A stretch of DNA of 64,000 nt from Chrysophaeum taylorii (GCA_029834535.1 JAQMWT010000470.1:39915-103914), one strand, 5' to 3'. Numbered from the stretch's first letter, positions 47,957 to 59,356 are shown. Notes: generated by a model not told the origin, from the sequence alone. Numbers and translations: made by a program.

Positions 47957-48719
47957 CCGAACATGCTGTGTTGAAATCGGCCCGCTTTGGACGCGCCGAA
48001 GGAGTAGGCCGGCCCGGTTCGGAAATCGTACTTCTGCGTGTCGTAGATCTGCGCGGGTATTCGTTTTAACTCAATTCGAAGAAAAAAAGTCGCGCAAAAT
48101 CAATAGCACTCACGGGGCCTGGGCTCCTCTTGCCAGCACCCTCGCAGGGGCCGCCGCTCTTGAGCTTGAGGCCGATTTTCGGGGCGTTCCCCTTGGGCAT
48201 CTGGGGGTAGTAGAGCGCGTCGGTCGCGTGGATCAGCAATGGCCTCCGATTATCTTTGTTGAACCCGTAGCCAATCGTCCTGTCGCGGCCGTCCTTCCAG
48301 ATGCCCCCAATGTTGTACGCCTACAGGATGGGGTGTTTTTTTCATTCCATTGGTCTCCTCCTCACGGGACCTGGCGAGCTCGTCTCGCTCGACGGCGCGC
48401 GCCGCGCGCACTGGAATATCGTCTTCGGCGACGAGGCGCACGTCGAAAGCACGGCGATGTCCCTCGTGTTGTAGTTTCCCGGCCCCGCGTACGGATTCAC
48501 GCCGTCGCTCCGCGTCTGCTTTTCCCAGTCCGCGCGCGTCGAGCTCCCGAAATTCGGCGCAAGCTGTCCCAGCGTGCTCGGGAGACTGTAAAACGCGTCC
48601 ACGTCGTTGGGGGGACGCTGCCATTGAAATCTCTCCTCCCCAGAGTTCAGAAACACGAGGGACGAACTCCTCGCGGGCATCCGCGAGTCTTGCTTATTCT
48701 TATGAGCCGCCGCTGACAT
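47953..48719 (-). CDS. SHIPPO/STPGR-repeat flagellar protein
   Basis: Three exons: 48719-48366, 48320-48114 and 48048-47953, with GT-AG introns of 45 and 65 nt, both phase 0, give 217 aa. The joins create the sperm-tail PG-rich repeat: SSPGP/AYNIGG at the first junction, and KRSPGP/IYDTQKYDFRTGPAYSFGASKAGRF at the second. An additional AGPGNYNT motif lies in exon 1. Such proteins (ODF3/CFAP/STPG type) bind microtubules of flagella and cilia. The spliced product is much more coherent than any single ORF. It is divergent from the coiled-coil/WD40 gene at 48806, with 86 bp between starts. Confidence 0.82.
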
Positions 48720-48805
48720 TGGCCGCCTGCAAGTCATCGATCGCACTTCTTCCTCCTAATAAAAATCAAGGATATCGTAGGATATCTTCTTATATACATA
48801 TTTGA

Positions 48806-51800
48806 GTGACGACGACGACGATGGCGGGGGAATGCGCCGAAGAACGCCGCGCCGCGCTTCAGAGGCAGCTGCGGTCCCTCGACGACGCCGCGGAACGCGA
48901 ACTCGACGAGCAGCGCCGACTCCAAGCCGAGCTCCGCGACATCAAGAACGATAACACGATGTGTGACCGCGCACGCTGTGAGGCCGAACGCGAACTGCGC
49001 TGCGCCGAGATCGCCGCGCGTCGCTTCCAACTCGATCGCCTCAAACAGCAAATCGAATCGGTGGCCCGTGAGAAACACGACGCCGAGGTCGTCTTGGACG
49101 TCGTCCGTACGCCTTCGGACGCGTGGCTCTGGACGCTCGACTGGGAAGACCGGCAACGGGTGGAGGAAGAACGGCGACGAAAGCGAGACGACGACATTCG
49201 AACCCTAGTCCTCGACCAAGAATCACTTCGAAAGAAACTCGACGACCTTGATGCGCAACGCGCCATCTTGAACGTCAGGCGCGGCGAGCACCTCGAACTT
49301 TCTGATAGATCGTGCGTCGTTCAAATAATGAATGTGTCTCGACATCATGTGCGTATGCAGCAAGTCCACGAAAATCGAGCTCGAGCTCGTCTCGGCGTTG
49401 AGGGAGCGTGGGCGACGTGTTGAGATGGAAACGAGGCGAGCGCTCGCCGCTGGACCCGTGTCGTCCCCACGTGTTCCAACGGTTCCTTCGCCGCGAACGC
49501 GAGACGTCGAGGGCGGCGACATTGAACGAGCCATGTCAGTTCGCAACCTCCATTCTCCTTGATGTGACGTTAAGTGTTGTACAGGTTTGCTGAAGTGAGT
49601 CCCGGCGACCTCGTGACGCCTCGGGTGGACACGGCACGGACGGAAGACGCCCCGGCGCCGGCGGTACCGTCGCGCACCGCGATCGAATTGGCAGCCGAAG
49701 CACAGAAGCTGCTCGCCACCGACGAGCAGACTGTCGCCAAGCTCAAAGCTGAATTGGCATCGGTAAATGGGGCTTCGACCATCAAAAGTATGGCACTTGC
49801 TGACGACGGCGAGGACTTACTTCGCAAGTGTCTCGAATTAGAGCGCCTTTCCAAGGAGCGTGAGGCCGACATCGAGCGAGAACAATACGAAACGAGTATA
49901 CTATCTGTGATCCGAGATATTGTGCTGAGCATTATCGAGTCCGAAGCGAAGTTGATCGCCAAGGAGCATCTTCGTACTCGCGACAACTTTGCGAGCTTCA
50001 TTCGCGACGCTTTGATGGCTGGGTGTGCGCAGTCGCTCGATGAAGATGCCAAGACCGAGCTAGCGCTCGAGTTGCTACCAGTGCCCTGTATCATCAAAAA
50101 TCCTCCGCAACGGCTGCTGGTTCCTCTAATAGGTTTGATGCTGCGAACGCTGCGTGGTCCAAACTCGTTGATGAAGGAATGAACCCGCATGTCTCCGTTT
50201 CGTGCAGCGCTGCCATGGCCGCTGTTGACCGAGATCATTATCGGCCACCGCTGCTGAATCCTACTTCGCTTATGGTGGGCACGCCAATGAAAACATCTGA
50301 TGAAGAGGACGCACGCATCAAACAAGCGTGGCGAAGTTGGCGCCCTCTACGAACGCGCCTCGCCTTTCCACAACAAGCCGACGGCGAAGCAACAACCGCC
50401 ATAGGGACCGCAGTTGTCGATGCCACGATAACGCTGGTCGCCGTAGGCACGACATCGGGATCCATGATTGTGTGGACGTATAAGCTTGCTCCTGCAAGTA
50501 GGAAGTGGATGCTCCCCGTCGCCTCATCGAGCGATAGTGATGACGACATCGACGAAGTCGACGATGAGACCAACGCTATAGATGGCCATCGAGTGGCAAC
50601 AACGACGAGGGGCGCAGCGGTGCTTAGACTCGAATTTACAACGTTGCGTCTTTGTGCGCTCGACGATGCAGGGATGGTCACAGTGTGGGACATCAAACTC
50701 ACTGCCAACATGTCGATCGAAGGAGCTTCTCTTGTTATTCGCGTCAACGCGAGCACTCTAGGACCCCAGGTCAAAGGCACGCATGGCCATGACTGTTTAT
50801 TAAAAATTGTGCGTGCATATTCCGTGGAAGACGTCGACGAGTCGCTTGGTAGACTAATGTTGGCTACCACAAATGGTACAGTGCTGAGATTGACGTATGC
50901 AAAGTCGCCAAGTCCAGCACCAGTTTTGTTGAAAGCGCAAGGGAGCATTGCGAAAAATCGCAGAAAAAGCCGGGCTGCTACTGAGGCTCCCATCGCCACC
51001 CATCAGGAGGAGCCACCAGCTGCTTTGATCGGTGTTCAGCAGCTGCTCGAGCACCATGTGGTAAGGGTGGTGCTCGTGATGTCGAGACGAGTCGGTAGTC
51101 ACTCGTACTCGTGCACCGTTGACCAATCTGGTGTCTGCGCCGTTTGGGAACTTCCTGCCTTTGCGTCTAAAAAGGCCCAAAATTTATCGTGGCATCGTCG
51201 CGCCCCGCTTGCGAGTGCTCGGTTGAATGTGCCTGTTGCTTACAAACAACAAGACGATGAGAGCACGACGCGGCGCGGGGAGCTGCTATTTAATCGTCGG
51301 TTGCTGGAGCTCTCGGGCACGAGCTCCGCTCACCAGGATGCCGTCATCAAGGCACTCAACCACGTTCTCGCGTCCCAGGAATACGCGGAGATCAATCCCT
51401 CGCACTCAGCGATGCGGTCCTCCCAGCGCGCGTTCTTGCCGCGATCGCAGGAGGAGAACGAAACGTGCACGATACTTGAGGCCTCGTTCGACGAGATTGG
51501 TGGGCTCGCGAGCCTGGTTTCAAAGCGATGTCGGAGAGGCGGCTCGCAAAGCACAATACTGAGCGTCGTGCCGGCATCGATTGAGGGCCCAGAGTTCTGC
51601 GTCCTCGAGTTCCGGAGGAGTAGCAGCAGCGGTGACGGTTTTTTGAGTTATGCGTCCTCCTCGCAACAGCAAAAAGTGCTCGCGATCGGGGACGCGCTGG
51701 TCGTGCACGCCGTGACGGTCACACCGAAAGGAGAGCCGAGACTCGAATGGACTGCGACGCACACCGTTGTGGCTTCGAAGGACGTGGGCACGAGACTGCG

Positions 51801-52134
51801 AGACTGCGGGATTGCAGTGATGGGCGCCTCGGGCAAACAGCACACTTGGATCGTGCTGCGCGTCGGGGCCACCCTGTACATATACGGCCACCCCACCTAC
51901 AGACGGCCGTTTCGGAGACTCGCGGTGCCCTCCCCGGCGAGGGGTCGGTGTCTCATTGAGGCGACAGACCTGGGGGTCGTCGTGTGCAACACGGACCATG
52001 GCGTCTTCACGGTCGACGCCCACGACGTGCTCGGCGTCGTCCGCATGGACTCGGAGGCGGCTACGCTCCCGACAGCCCCGGCACGCACACGCGCCACCAC
52101 CGCGTCGGAGGCTACGACTACCTCTCTGACCTGA
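48806..52134 (+). CDS. Coiled-coil plus WD40-type protein, four exons
   Basis: Predicted exons 48806-49311, 49361-49534, 49585-50132 and 50177-52134; introns of 49, 50 and 44 nt with GT-AG ends restore one frame of 1061 aa. The third donor (GTTTGA) is weak, so the last exon could be a separate gene. Exon 1-3 product: long coiled coil (AALQRQLRSLDDAAERELDEQRRLQAEL; LEMETRR-type heptads), then a helical block IIESEAKLIAKEHLRTRDNF. Exon 4: blades of a WD40-like propeller (LCALDDAGMVTVWDIKL; AVGTTSGSMIVWTY; CTVDQSGVCAVWELP) with an acidic insert. An alternative start at 48821 (MAGECAEE) is equally good. The neighbouring SHIPPO gene hints at an axonemal or intraflagellar role, which is inference only. 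Confidence 0.7.
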
Positions 52135-52429
52135 GAACGGGGTTTGGAGCATATGTTTAACACTGCCCGTCCCGAGAGCGTGGGCCTGTACCGCGAGTTC
52201 TACGGGCCCAAGCCCACACGGAACACTGAGCACCCTTGTTGGGTGCAGCTCCCGCTGTCGTCCGAAGAGCGCCAGCCGCCAGCCCCCCACCCGAGGTCAG
52301 CCTCGCGACGACCCTTGACCCTTGACTGATTCGCTACGTCAGTTTCTGCCTGTAGGGTTCAGCTTCAGAGTTACGTTTCAGAGTTACGACGTCGTAAGAA
52401 CCGAAGGACGTCGTTCGCAAGGGTAAGGT
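52135..52429. other. Intergenic, no gene seen
   Basis: Short spacer between two plus-strand genes. A small direct repeat 'ttcagagttacg' occurs near 52362-52390. Presumed 3' UTR and promoter. Confidence 0.35.
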
Positions 52430-55400
52430 GTGATAACAATGTTCAAATTTTTGCTTATCACTGGCGGCTTATCGCTCGATTGCTACGAAGGGGACGACCG
52501 CGTGGGGTGGGCGAAGCAAAGCTGCCAAGATGGGACCTGCTTCGCGCGACGCTGGGTTAATGAAAGTGGCTGCTTCAGGGAAGGCGGCTGCAACGGGAGT
52601 TGCGTGTCCGGCTTCGAATGCGTGACGTGCGACTCGGAGGACTTGTGCAATGCCATCGCTTGCGACGGACCGTTGCAGACGTCGTCGGCGTCCTCCCGCG
52701 CATTTCGCGTAGGACGCCGCGTCGGGAGTATCATCGGCTGGACGACCAACGCCGCGCTAATTTCGAGGTCGTTCGTTGCCATCCTCTCGAGCATGGGAAT
52801 AATCAAAAGAAGCATAAGCCCGACCTTCCCTGCCTTCGGCATCGGAGTCCGCGCGACTTACGGAACCGTGTACGCGGCGAGAACCGCCGTCGTCGTCAGA
52901 GACACGTCCTTCGCCGCTGCGGTGCTTCGCGGCATCTCGTCGTCCACGACGTGGGCCAGCGCGCAGCTGGGGCCCGTTGTTGAGGATACCCATTACTCAA
53001 GCAGCAGCAGCATCAACACGACGACCAGTGTGCGGGAGTTTGACGAGATCGATTGGCTCTTCGAGGCGTTCCCTGGGACAGTTGTCGGCAGCCTGGAGCC
53101 GGGCATGACGGTCCACGGCAACACGGCCAATGCGACCGATGTTCTAGGGTGGACGGGCGTCCTCGATCACTACTACACAATGGCACTGAGCAACGACAAC
53201 GCCACACTGTGGTTCAATCCATGCAACGCCCGAAATTTCGTTCGTCTTGGGCTCTACCGACGCCTAGACACTGACGAGTGCAGCAATTGCGCGTACGGTC
53301 TCGACTCGGTTCGGGAAAGCACCTCTTCGCAGTGTCCGGAAGGATCCCAGAGCTCGATAGACGAGTATTTGGGTCTTGATGCTGGCTCCTACGTGCTCCT
53401 TGTCGAGGTTGCGGTTTTGCACAACGGTTCTTTAACTGAAGTAGAACGAATCAACGCGACGAATACGACGACGTTCCAATTATTTTTTTCGTTCGGAGAA
53501 TACGAGTTCGTCGTGACGGCTGCACGTCCTACGGCAGCACCGACAGTGCCGCCGACGTCGGCCGCGCCGACGCGCTTCCTCGAGTTATTTCCCGGTGAGG
53601 TTCTAGGGAACATCGAAGCTTCTGCCGGCTCCTTCTCGCGCATCAACGGTGATACGTTCAACTCGACAAGCGTGCTCGCGACCGTGGCTTTAGACAACTA
53701 CTACACCATTGACATCGACAAACAGGACGTCTCGCTTCGATTTTCGTGCGGTTCGACCAAAGACAACATCGCCCTCTCTCTTACGTTGTACGAGCGACTG
53801 AACTCTCAGAGTACTAACACCTGCGATGATCACGACTGTTCGCTTGCCTGCGAACTCGTCGACTGCGAAGCTGGTTGCATCAGCGGCTGCGAATACAGCC
53901 TTCACACGGTCACCCAGCACGTTTTTTCGGCGTACTGCACAGTCATATCCGATTCTTTCGACGACTACTATTACGACGACGACGACGACGACGACAGTGG
54001 TAATACCTTTGTTGTTGACGGCCTTGACGCGGGCTCCTATCTCCTGCTGGTCGAGGCTTATCAGAATGGACAAACAACCATCAACAACGAAGAAGCTGGA
54101 GAGGAACCGTCCTATGGCGACTACGTGCTCGTCGTAACGGTCCCCACGCCCGCACCGACGCTGTCACCGACGTCGGCCCCGCCATCGGCTGGTTTTACGA
54201 TGTCACCAGCACTCACGCTCACCGCGCCGACGCAGCTACCGACGTCGGCCTCGAGCCCGTTGACTTCCCCCACGTCTCCGCCGACGACAGTACCAACAAC
54301 TTCAAATATTCCCGCGCCGACGCAGCCACCGACGTCGGCCCCGCCATCGGCTGGTTTTACGACCACGCCGACGCCTGCACCGATGTCACCAGCACTCACG
54401 CTCACCGCGCCGACGCAGCTACCGACGTCGGCCTCGAGCCCGTTGACTTCCCCCACGCCTCCGCCGACGACAGTACCAACAACTTCAAATATTCCCGCGC
54501 CGACGCAGCCACCGACGTCGGCCCCGCCATCGGCTGGTTTTACGACCACGCCGACGCCTGCACCGATGTCACCAGCACTCACGCTCACCACGCCGACGCA
54601 GCTACCGACGTCGGCCTCGAGCCCGTTGACTTCCCCCACGCCTCCGCCGACGACAGTACCAACAACTTCAAATATTCCCGCGCCGACGCAGCCACCGACG
54701 TCGTCCCCGCCGTCGGCTTCCCCCATACCCTATCCGAAACTGCTCCCAATGTCAAATGCTCCCACGCCAGCGCCGACGATGCCACCCACGTCGGCTTCCC
54801 CCTCGCCCTCGCCGACACTACTGCCAACGTCAACTGCACCCACGCCAGCGCCGATGTCTGCCCCGCCATCGGCTCTCCCCACGCCCTCGCCGACACTGCT
54901 CCCTACGTCAAATGCTCCCACACTCAAGCCGACGATGCCACCGACGTCGGCTTCTCCCACGCTCTTGCCGACATTGCTGCCAACGTCAACTGCTCCCACC
55001 CCAGCGCCAACGCTGCCACCGACGTCGGTTGCACCGTCATCAGCTGCTCCGACGCGTTTCCTCGACTATTTTCCCGGCGAAGTGCTTGGTAGCATCGAAG
55101 CGGGCTCGAGCGTTGTCAGTGGCGACACGTTCAACTCAACGAGCGTGCTTGGGACGGTGGCGCTCGACAACTACTTCACGATGGAAATCGAAACGCAGGA
55201 CACCTGGCTTGAATTCTCGTGCGAATCGACTAGCGACAACATCGTTCTCTCCCTGACATTGTACGAGCGAGTGAGCTTTCAGAGCACGTGCAACGACACT
55301 GACTGTTCAAGTGCGTGCGACGCCGTGGATTGCGAAGACGGCTGCACAAGCGGCTGCAAGTATAGCCTTCAAACGATTGCTCAGAACGTTTTCGCAGACT

Positions 55401-57466
55401 ACTGCGAACTAACATCCAATTCGTACTACTACTACGAAGAAGGCTCATCGCACGATTATGGTTATTACGACAACGCAGCCGAGACATTCTTAGTGGAGCG
55501 CCTCGACGTAGGCTCATATTTCTTATTGGTCGAAGTCTACCAGGACGGCCAGACAATCACTGAAGTCGGAGAGCCGTCGTATGGAGAGTACGAGCTCGTC
55601 GTGACGGATGCTCCCAGACCCAGGACGGTACCCCCGTCGCCAGCCGTACCAATAGCAACAGCAACGCCCGGCCCAACGGCGTCTGAGCCAACATCGAATA
55701 AGACACAAGTCACGTCCACCGCTCCACCATCGTTTGAGCGAGAATCATCAGAACCGATATCACAGCGACATCGGCACCTGCTTAGCTCTGAATTCGCCGC
55801 ACATGACCGAAGATCTTTAAGGCAACGATCGAGCGCGAGGCGAGCGTCGATTTCGGGTTCGAAGTGCGTGCGGCGAGCTTGGAATGCTCTTGCGACTGCC
55901 GCTCTCGTGTTGGTGATCATCTTGGTGCTCCATCTCTTGCTCTCGTCTCTCGCCGCCGCTGGTGCGGTGACTTCCAAGCCGCTCGTGCAGAACAAAACAA
56001 CAACAATCTGGACACAGAGTCAAAGTTTCAAACTTTCGAGTGCGACAGTCTGGCACCATGCGCGTTCCTCGATGGACCAAGCATTGCTTTGGCCTCGGAG
56101 CGTGTGGCCTCTGTTGTCTTGGCTCACCCTTTCAGTCGTGCTCGCGGCCGCGGATCCCGCATTCGCTCGAAGCGAGTGTTGGGCGAACCGCAATATCGCA
56201 AATTCGGCGTGGGGGACGGCTCTCGCAGCGACGATTGCACTGACACTGTACTGGCGCGCGTTCCGGGGCATCGTATGCCGCGTTGGCGGGAACGCCAAGT
56301 TCCACGCGGTAAAGAGGGATCTCCTCGATCGTCGACTTCCGAGACCTTGGGTGCAACCGCGCGAGTGCCTCAAGGCGGTCTCCGACTCGCTCCGCCGGGC
56401 GTTCTTTGAAGGGGAGCCTCTGTTTGATACATTCAAGCTCGGCGAATGGCGGGATAATACACTTAGTGGTTGTGGTAGCAGATTCGTCGCCACCAACGGA
56501 GCCACGTTCGAAGCAATGCACGAAAACTGGATCTACGGCGACGGCATACTCTTTGGCTTTCAGGTGCTCCAGGCCGTGACTCTTGGCGCGACAGGGGCAG
56601 TGGCCCAAGTCCAGGCGATTCTCCTCACTGTCATCGCCGGCTTCGACCTCGGGTTCGTGTGGTACGCTCGCCCGTTTGCCAACATAGCTTCCAACGCTAT
56701 CGAACTCTTCAAGGCGATGGCAAACGCGGTTGTCTTCGTCCTCCTTTCAGTTGTCTCGTTCCGAGTTTATGGGCGTATGGACACCGTCGTCTTCCTAGCT
56801 GTCGTTGTCTTGGAGGTCCTCGTGCTCGCACTCACCGTGCTCCTTCCCGCTTTGGCGTCGGTCGCTTTGATGATCCACTACGCGAAGGTGCGGTCCAACG
56901 GCGGCCAGCTTCACGAGGTGGGCATCGATCATGACTCGAACGAGGCAAAATATGGCGTGTCATTTGTCCAAGCTCTTAGGGCAGTCTTCAACGATGCGGC
57001 GTACGAGCGCTCTTCGTTTTGGCCGGCCTTCAAATTACTCGCACGCCACGAAGCCAAGCACGTCGCCAATTGGTGGACGGGCGGAACCTTCCGCCCCTGC
57101 TTGGCTGATGACGCTACTACCAGTGTGGACAACACAGACGCTTCCACCGACGCTGATGGGATCATTCCCCGTCCACCGCGTGACGTGAGCCAGCAGATTG
57201 GCAGCGCAAAGAGCGTCGCGAATGAGAGCACCAACCTTTCAACCTGCGTCGAAGAGGCGACTCTGGACCCGAGCCTCAATTCTCCTGATGCCGACGAAGG
57301 TCCCCTGCTCGCCCCCTTTGGCGGGTACGTTCCTATCTTTCGCCAGTTCTCGTCGTTTGATCTCAGCGATCCCGTCGAAATCGAACGAGCAAACTCGGAC
57401 ATCGTGCACCTGAGTATCGACACTGCATCCCCAGTCCGAGAGCGTCGATCAACCGCACCACCATAA
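52430..57466 (+). CDS. Large membrane-anchored surface protein with PT-rich spacers
   Basis: 1678 aa, intron-free. A hydrophobic start (MITMFKFLLITGGLSL) suggests a signal peptide. Residues about 17-80: Cys-rich module with ten cysteines ending CDSEDLCNAI, similar to Ly6/uPAR three-finger folds. Three homologous beta-rich modules of about 150 aa follow, at about 205-365, 382-570 and 875-1060 (each FPG.V.G.IE...T.NSTSVL....LDNY.T...., ending SYLLLVE...YGDY.LVV), resembling PPC-type domains. Between the second and third lies a long Pro/Thr-rich spacer with a 183-bp minisatellite. About 1145-1480: a segment and roughly seven more membrane helices, including FVWYARPFANIASNAIELF, reminiscent of fungal TRP-like/Pkd2 proteins. 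Cytosolic tail to the end. Function unknown; adhesion or mechanosensing is possible. Confidence 0.75.
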   Translation: MITMFKFLLITGGLSLDCYEGDDRVGWAKQSCQDGTCFARRWVNESGCFREGGCNGSCVSGFECVTCDSEDLCNAIACDGPLQTSSASSRAFRVGRRVGSIIGWTTNAALISRSFVAILSSMGIIKRSISPTFPAFGIGVRATYGTVYAARTAVVVRDTSFAAAVLRGISSSTTWASAQLGPVVEDTHYSSSSSINTTTSVREFDEIDWLFEAFPGTVVGSLEPGMTVHGNTANATDVLGWTGVLDHYYTMALSNDNATLWFNPCNARNFVRLGLYRRLDTDECSNCAYGLDSVRESTSSQCPEGSQSSIDEYLGLDAGSYVLLVEVAVLHNGSLTEVERINATNTTTFQLFFSFGEYEFVVTAARPTAAPTVPPTSAAPTRFLELFPGEVLGNIEASAGSFSRINGDTFNSTSVLATVALDNYYTIDIDKQDVSLRFSCGSTKDNIALSLTLYERLNSQSTNTCDDHDCSLACELVDCEAGCISGCEYSLHTVTQHVFSAYCTVISDSFDDYYYDDDDDDDSGNTFVVDGLDAGSYLLLVEAYQNGQTTINNEEAGEEPSYGDYVLVVTVPTPAPTLSPTSAPPSAGFTMSPALTLTAPTQLPTSASSPLTSPTSPPTTVPTTSNIPAPTQPPTSAPPSAGFTTTPTPAPMSPALTLTAPTQLPTSASSPLTSPTPPPTTVPTTSNIPAPTQPPTSAPPSAGFTTTPTPAPMSPALTLTTPTQLPTSASSPLTSPTPPPTTVPTTSNIPAPTQPPTSSPPSASPIPYPKLLPMSNAPTPAPTMPPTSASPSPSPTLLPTSTAPTPAPMSAPPSALPTPSPTLLPTSNAPTLKPTMPPTSASPTLLPTLLPTSTAPTPAPTLPPTSVAPSSAAPTRFLDYFPGEVLGSIEAGSSVVSGDTFNSTSVLGTVALDNYFTMEIETQDTWLEFSCESTSDNIVLSLTLYERVSFQSTCNDTDCSSACDAVDCEDGCTSGCKYSLQTIAQNVFADYCELTSNSYYYYEEGSSHDYGYYDNAAETFLVERLDVGSYFLLVEVYQDGQTITEVGEPSYGEYELVVTDAPRPRTVPPSPAVPIATATPGPTASEPTSNKTQVTSTAPPSFERESSEPISQRHRHLLSSEFAAHDRRSLRQRSSARRASISGSKCVRRAWNALATAALVLVIILVLHLLLSSLAAAGAVTSKPLVQNKTTTIWTQSQSFKLSSATVWHHARSSMDQALLWPRSVWPLLSWLTLSVVLAAADPAFARSECWANRNIANSAWGTALAATIALTLYWRAFRGIVCRVGGNAKFHAVKRDLLDRRLPRPWVQPRECLKAVSDSLRRAFFEGEPLFDTFKLGEWRDNTLSGCGSRFVATNGATFEAMHENWIYGDGILFGFQVLQAVTLGATGAVAQVQAILLTVIAGFDLGFVWYARPFANIASNAIELFKAMANAVVFVLLSVVSFRVYGRMDTVVFLAVVVLEVLVLALTVLLPALASVALMIHYAKVRSNGGQLHEVGIDHDSNEAKYGVSFVQALRAVFNDAAYERSSFWPAFKLLARHEAKHVANWWTGGTFRPCLADDATTSVDNTDASTDADGIIPRPPRDVSQQIGSAKSVANESTNLSTCVEEATLDPSLNSPDADEGPLLAPFGGYVPIFRQFSSFDLSDPVEIERANSDIVHLSIDTASPVRERRSTAPP
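54194..54721 (+). repeat. 183-bp coding minisatellite (2.9 copies)
   Basis: Units at 54194-54355 (162 bp, seven codons shorter), 54356-54538 and 54539-54721 encode a 61-aa Pro/Thr/Ser repeat (TSPTPPPTTVPTTSNIPAPT core). They are almost identical at the DNA level, so duplication is recent, and all unit lengths are multiples of three. Confidence 0.93.
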
Positions 57467-58148
57467 AAAACATCTGCCTACCACGACAATCAGACATGTG
57501 GTGGCGAAGCGATGCTCAAATCTAACTTCCCATTTACCTCAAAGCACCAATCACCATCCCAAGCTATCTCCAATGGCACGCCTATGCTCAGACCTTGAAC
57601 CGTTTTCCCCCATAATAATGCGTCTTAAACTTCGAGAGAAACTCCCGCGAAATCTAAAGGCGTAGGTGAAAGGTCAACAATCATCAAAGTTCCAGGCTGG
57701 CAAATTTCTTGTTCCGATCGCCACTCTCGCTCACCTGAAGAGCAAGCGAGGCACGCGACGCGCGTCAAAGTTGACTTCTCATCCAGGAAAACAAATAAAT
57801 TGCCGCGGTAGAGTGAAGGATCGAGAACGAAAGACTTAGAAGGAGCTAGAAATACCACCAAGGACGGCGAAGAAGCACGCAGGAAAAGATCGAAGGGGAA
57901 GGCAGCAGCAGGGAGCAAATGGATAGGAGAAAGTGCGAGGACGGCGAAGAAAGTAGAAGAGCAAATGAAGCGGCAGGAGAAGAACGGAGATGAAATGGCG
58001 CAAGCAAAAGAAGCAGAAAGCTCGACTGAAGCAGTGCACAGAGGTCGGCGAAAATGCGTATCGACGAAGGAGCCGAAGATGAGGAAGCAGACGAAGAGAG
58101 AAGCACGGAAACGGACGACGCCATGAAGAGCGACATGGGGAGGCGGCG
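57467..58148. other. Low-information stretch
   Basis: Plus strand is purine-rich from about 57840. Minus-strand ORFs (57625-58215, 57846-58136) are Ser/Leu/Phe-rich, as expected from reading the complement of purine-rich sequence, and have no recognisable domain. No supported gene. Confidence 0.3.
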
Positions 58149-58802
58149 TCAGAATGAAGTGGTCACGGCAAGATGCCGGACATCCCAGACATGCCGGACA
58201 ACTTCCTCTGAGCAAGGCGGCCAGATGTCGTGAGAACGCTGGGAACCAACGGTATACGCGGGGGAAACTAGGATGGCAAGAACCTCCGCAGGAAACTTAC
58301 TGCGTACAAAGTTGTAAACAGCGTCAGTGCCATCGGCAAGTGGGAGAGCAGAAGAACGTCGCGTCATGCACAAACCAAGTCCGGCGACGAGCAGACGGGA
58401 ATTCAACAAGTCCGGAAAAGCTGAAGTTATGAGTACAAGATGATGAAGGAGCCAAGCAGCCACGAAGCTGTGTCGCGTCATCATCAATGATTGATGTGGG
58501 CTGGCAATAGAATGCTCGATGGTGGATAATAATTGCGTGTCACGAGGAACCTTAAATGGTGCGTGCCATGAGAAGGACTCGGACTTACACCACAGGCCTT
58601 CAAGGGATGTTAGGACAAGCGAAGGGTCTACATCCTCGCGATCATGTGCACGAAAACGCGCAACGCAGCAAAACATGAGCAAAGTCGAACAAATTCGATC
58701 AAATAGACGACGCTGGTGGAATGTGACAGCACACGAGGGAAATGCGTGCAAGATGGGTCGCATCCACGCCTCCCCCGCACCGACCAAGCGCCGCGAGGCC
58801 AT
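58149..58802 (-). other. Hypothetical ORF of 217 codons
   Basis: The ATG at 58802 follows directly after the (TTAG)n tail of repeat R2 (TTAG-CCG-ATG). The middle reads like a real but unrecognised protein (ADGTDAVYNFVRSKFPAEVLAILVSPAYTV), with possible hydrophobic segments (AAWLLHHLVLITSAF). It could be a decayed transposon gene. Low confidence that it is expressed. Confidence 0.3.
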
Positions 58803-58805
58803 CGG

Positions 58806-58890
58806 CTAACTAACTAACTAACTAACTTCAGACCTCTCCCGAGCATGGGAGCCAGGCCGGACCGGCAGGAGCCGGTACGGTATCACAGAG
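58806..58890 (-). repeat. (CTAA)n double-hairpin repeat, copy R2
   Basis: (CTAA)n followed by the conserved core; stem ACCGGC-AGGA-GCCGGT is perfect here. Lies between the ORFs at 58149-58802 and 58883-59218, same orientation as R1, R3 and R4. Confidence 0.8.
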
Positions 58891-59221
58891 GAAAATCACG
58901 CAGTTGGGGCAGAGGCGAGGGACGAGGACGGACTTGTTGATGGTGGACCGCCACTGCGCGCGGTCTTGTGCGAGGTCGTGCGAAAGCGTCGCAGGCCGCG
59001 GACGTGTTGGTCCACGAACAATCGACCTGTCCGTCGCGTTCTGCCCAACCGAGCGAACCCCATCCCAGCGCGGACTTTCCGGGTGCTAACCGGCCAGTCC
59101 GGGAGGCGAGCAGGCACCGTCTCACTCCGGGACGGCCGGGGCCGCCGCAGGGAGCAAGCGTGTTAGGCGCCGTCCTCCATCGCAACCGCCGGTTAGCGAT
59201 CGCAGGGTGAGGGTACATCGG

Positions 59222-59300
59222 CTAACTAACTAACTAACTTCGGACCTCTCCAGGGCATGGGAGCCAGGCTGGGCCGGCAGTAGCCGGTCAAAGATGGGCG
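59222..59300 (-). repeat. (CTAA)n double-hairpin repeat, copy R3
   Basis: Same unit as R2; the second loop reads AGTA instead of AGGA. On the minus strand the tail is followed by CCG-ATG, as in R2, and a 111-codon ORF (59218-58883) without a recognisable domain. Confidence 0.8.
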
Positions 59301-59356
59301 AAGAGTTGCGACTTTCGGGGCGACCACGCACCGTCATACAATGAGCCACGCGGCGT

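Noticed and set aside
57625-58215. 196-codon minus-strand ORF rich in Ser, Leu and Phe
   Set aside because: Reads the complement of purine-rich sequence; hydrophobic content is a composition effect with no recognised family.
58883-59218. 111-codon minus-strand ORF between R3 and R2
   Set aside because: Pro/Arg-rich, ends inside the R2 repeat, and overlaps several equally long plus-strand frames.
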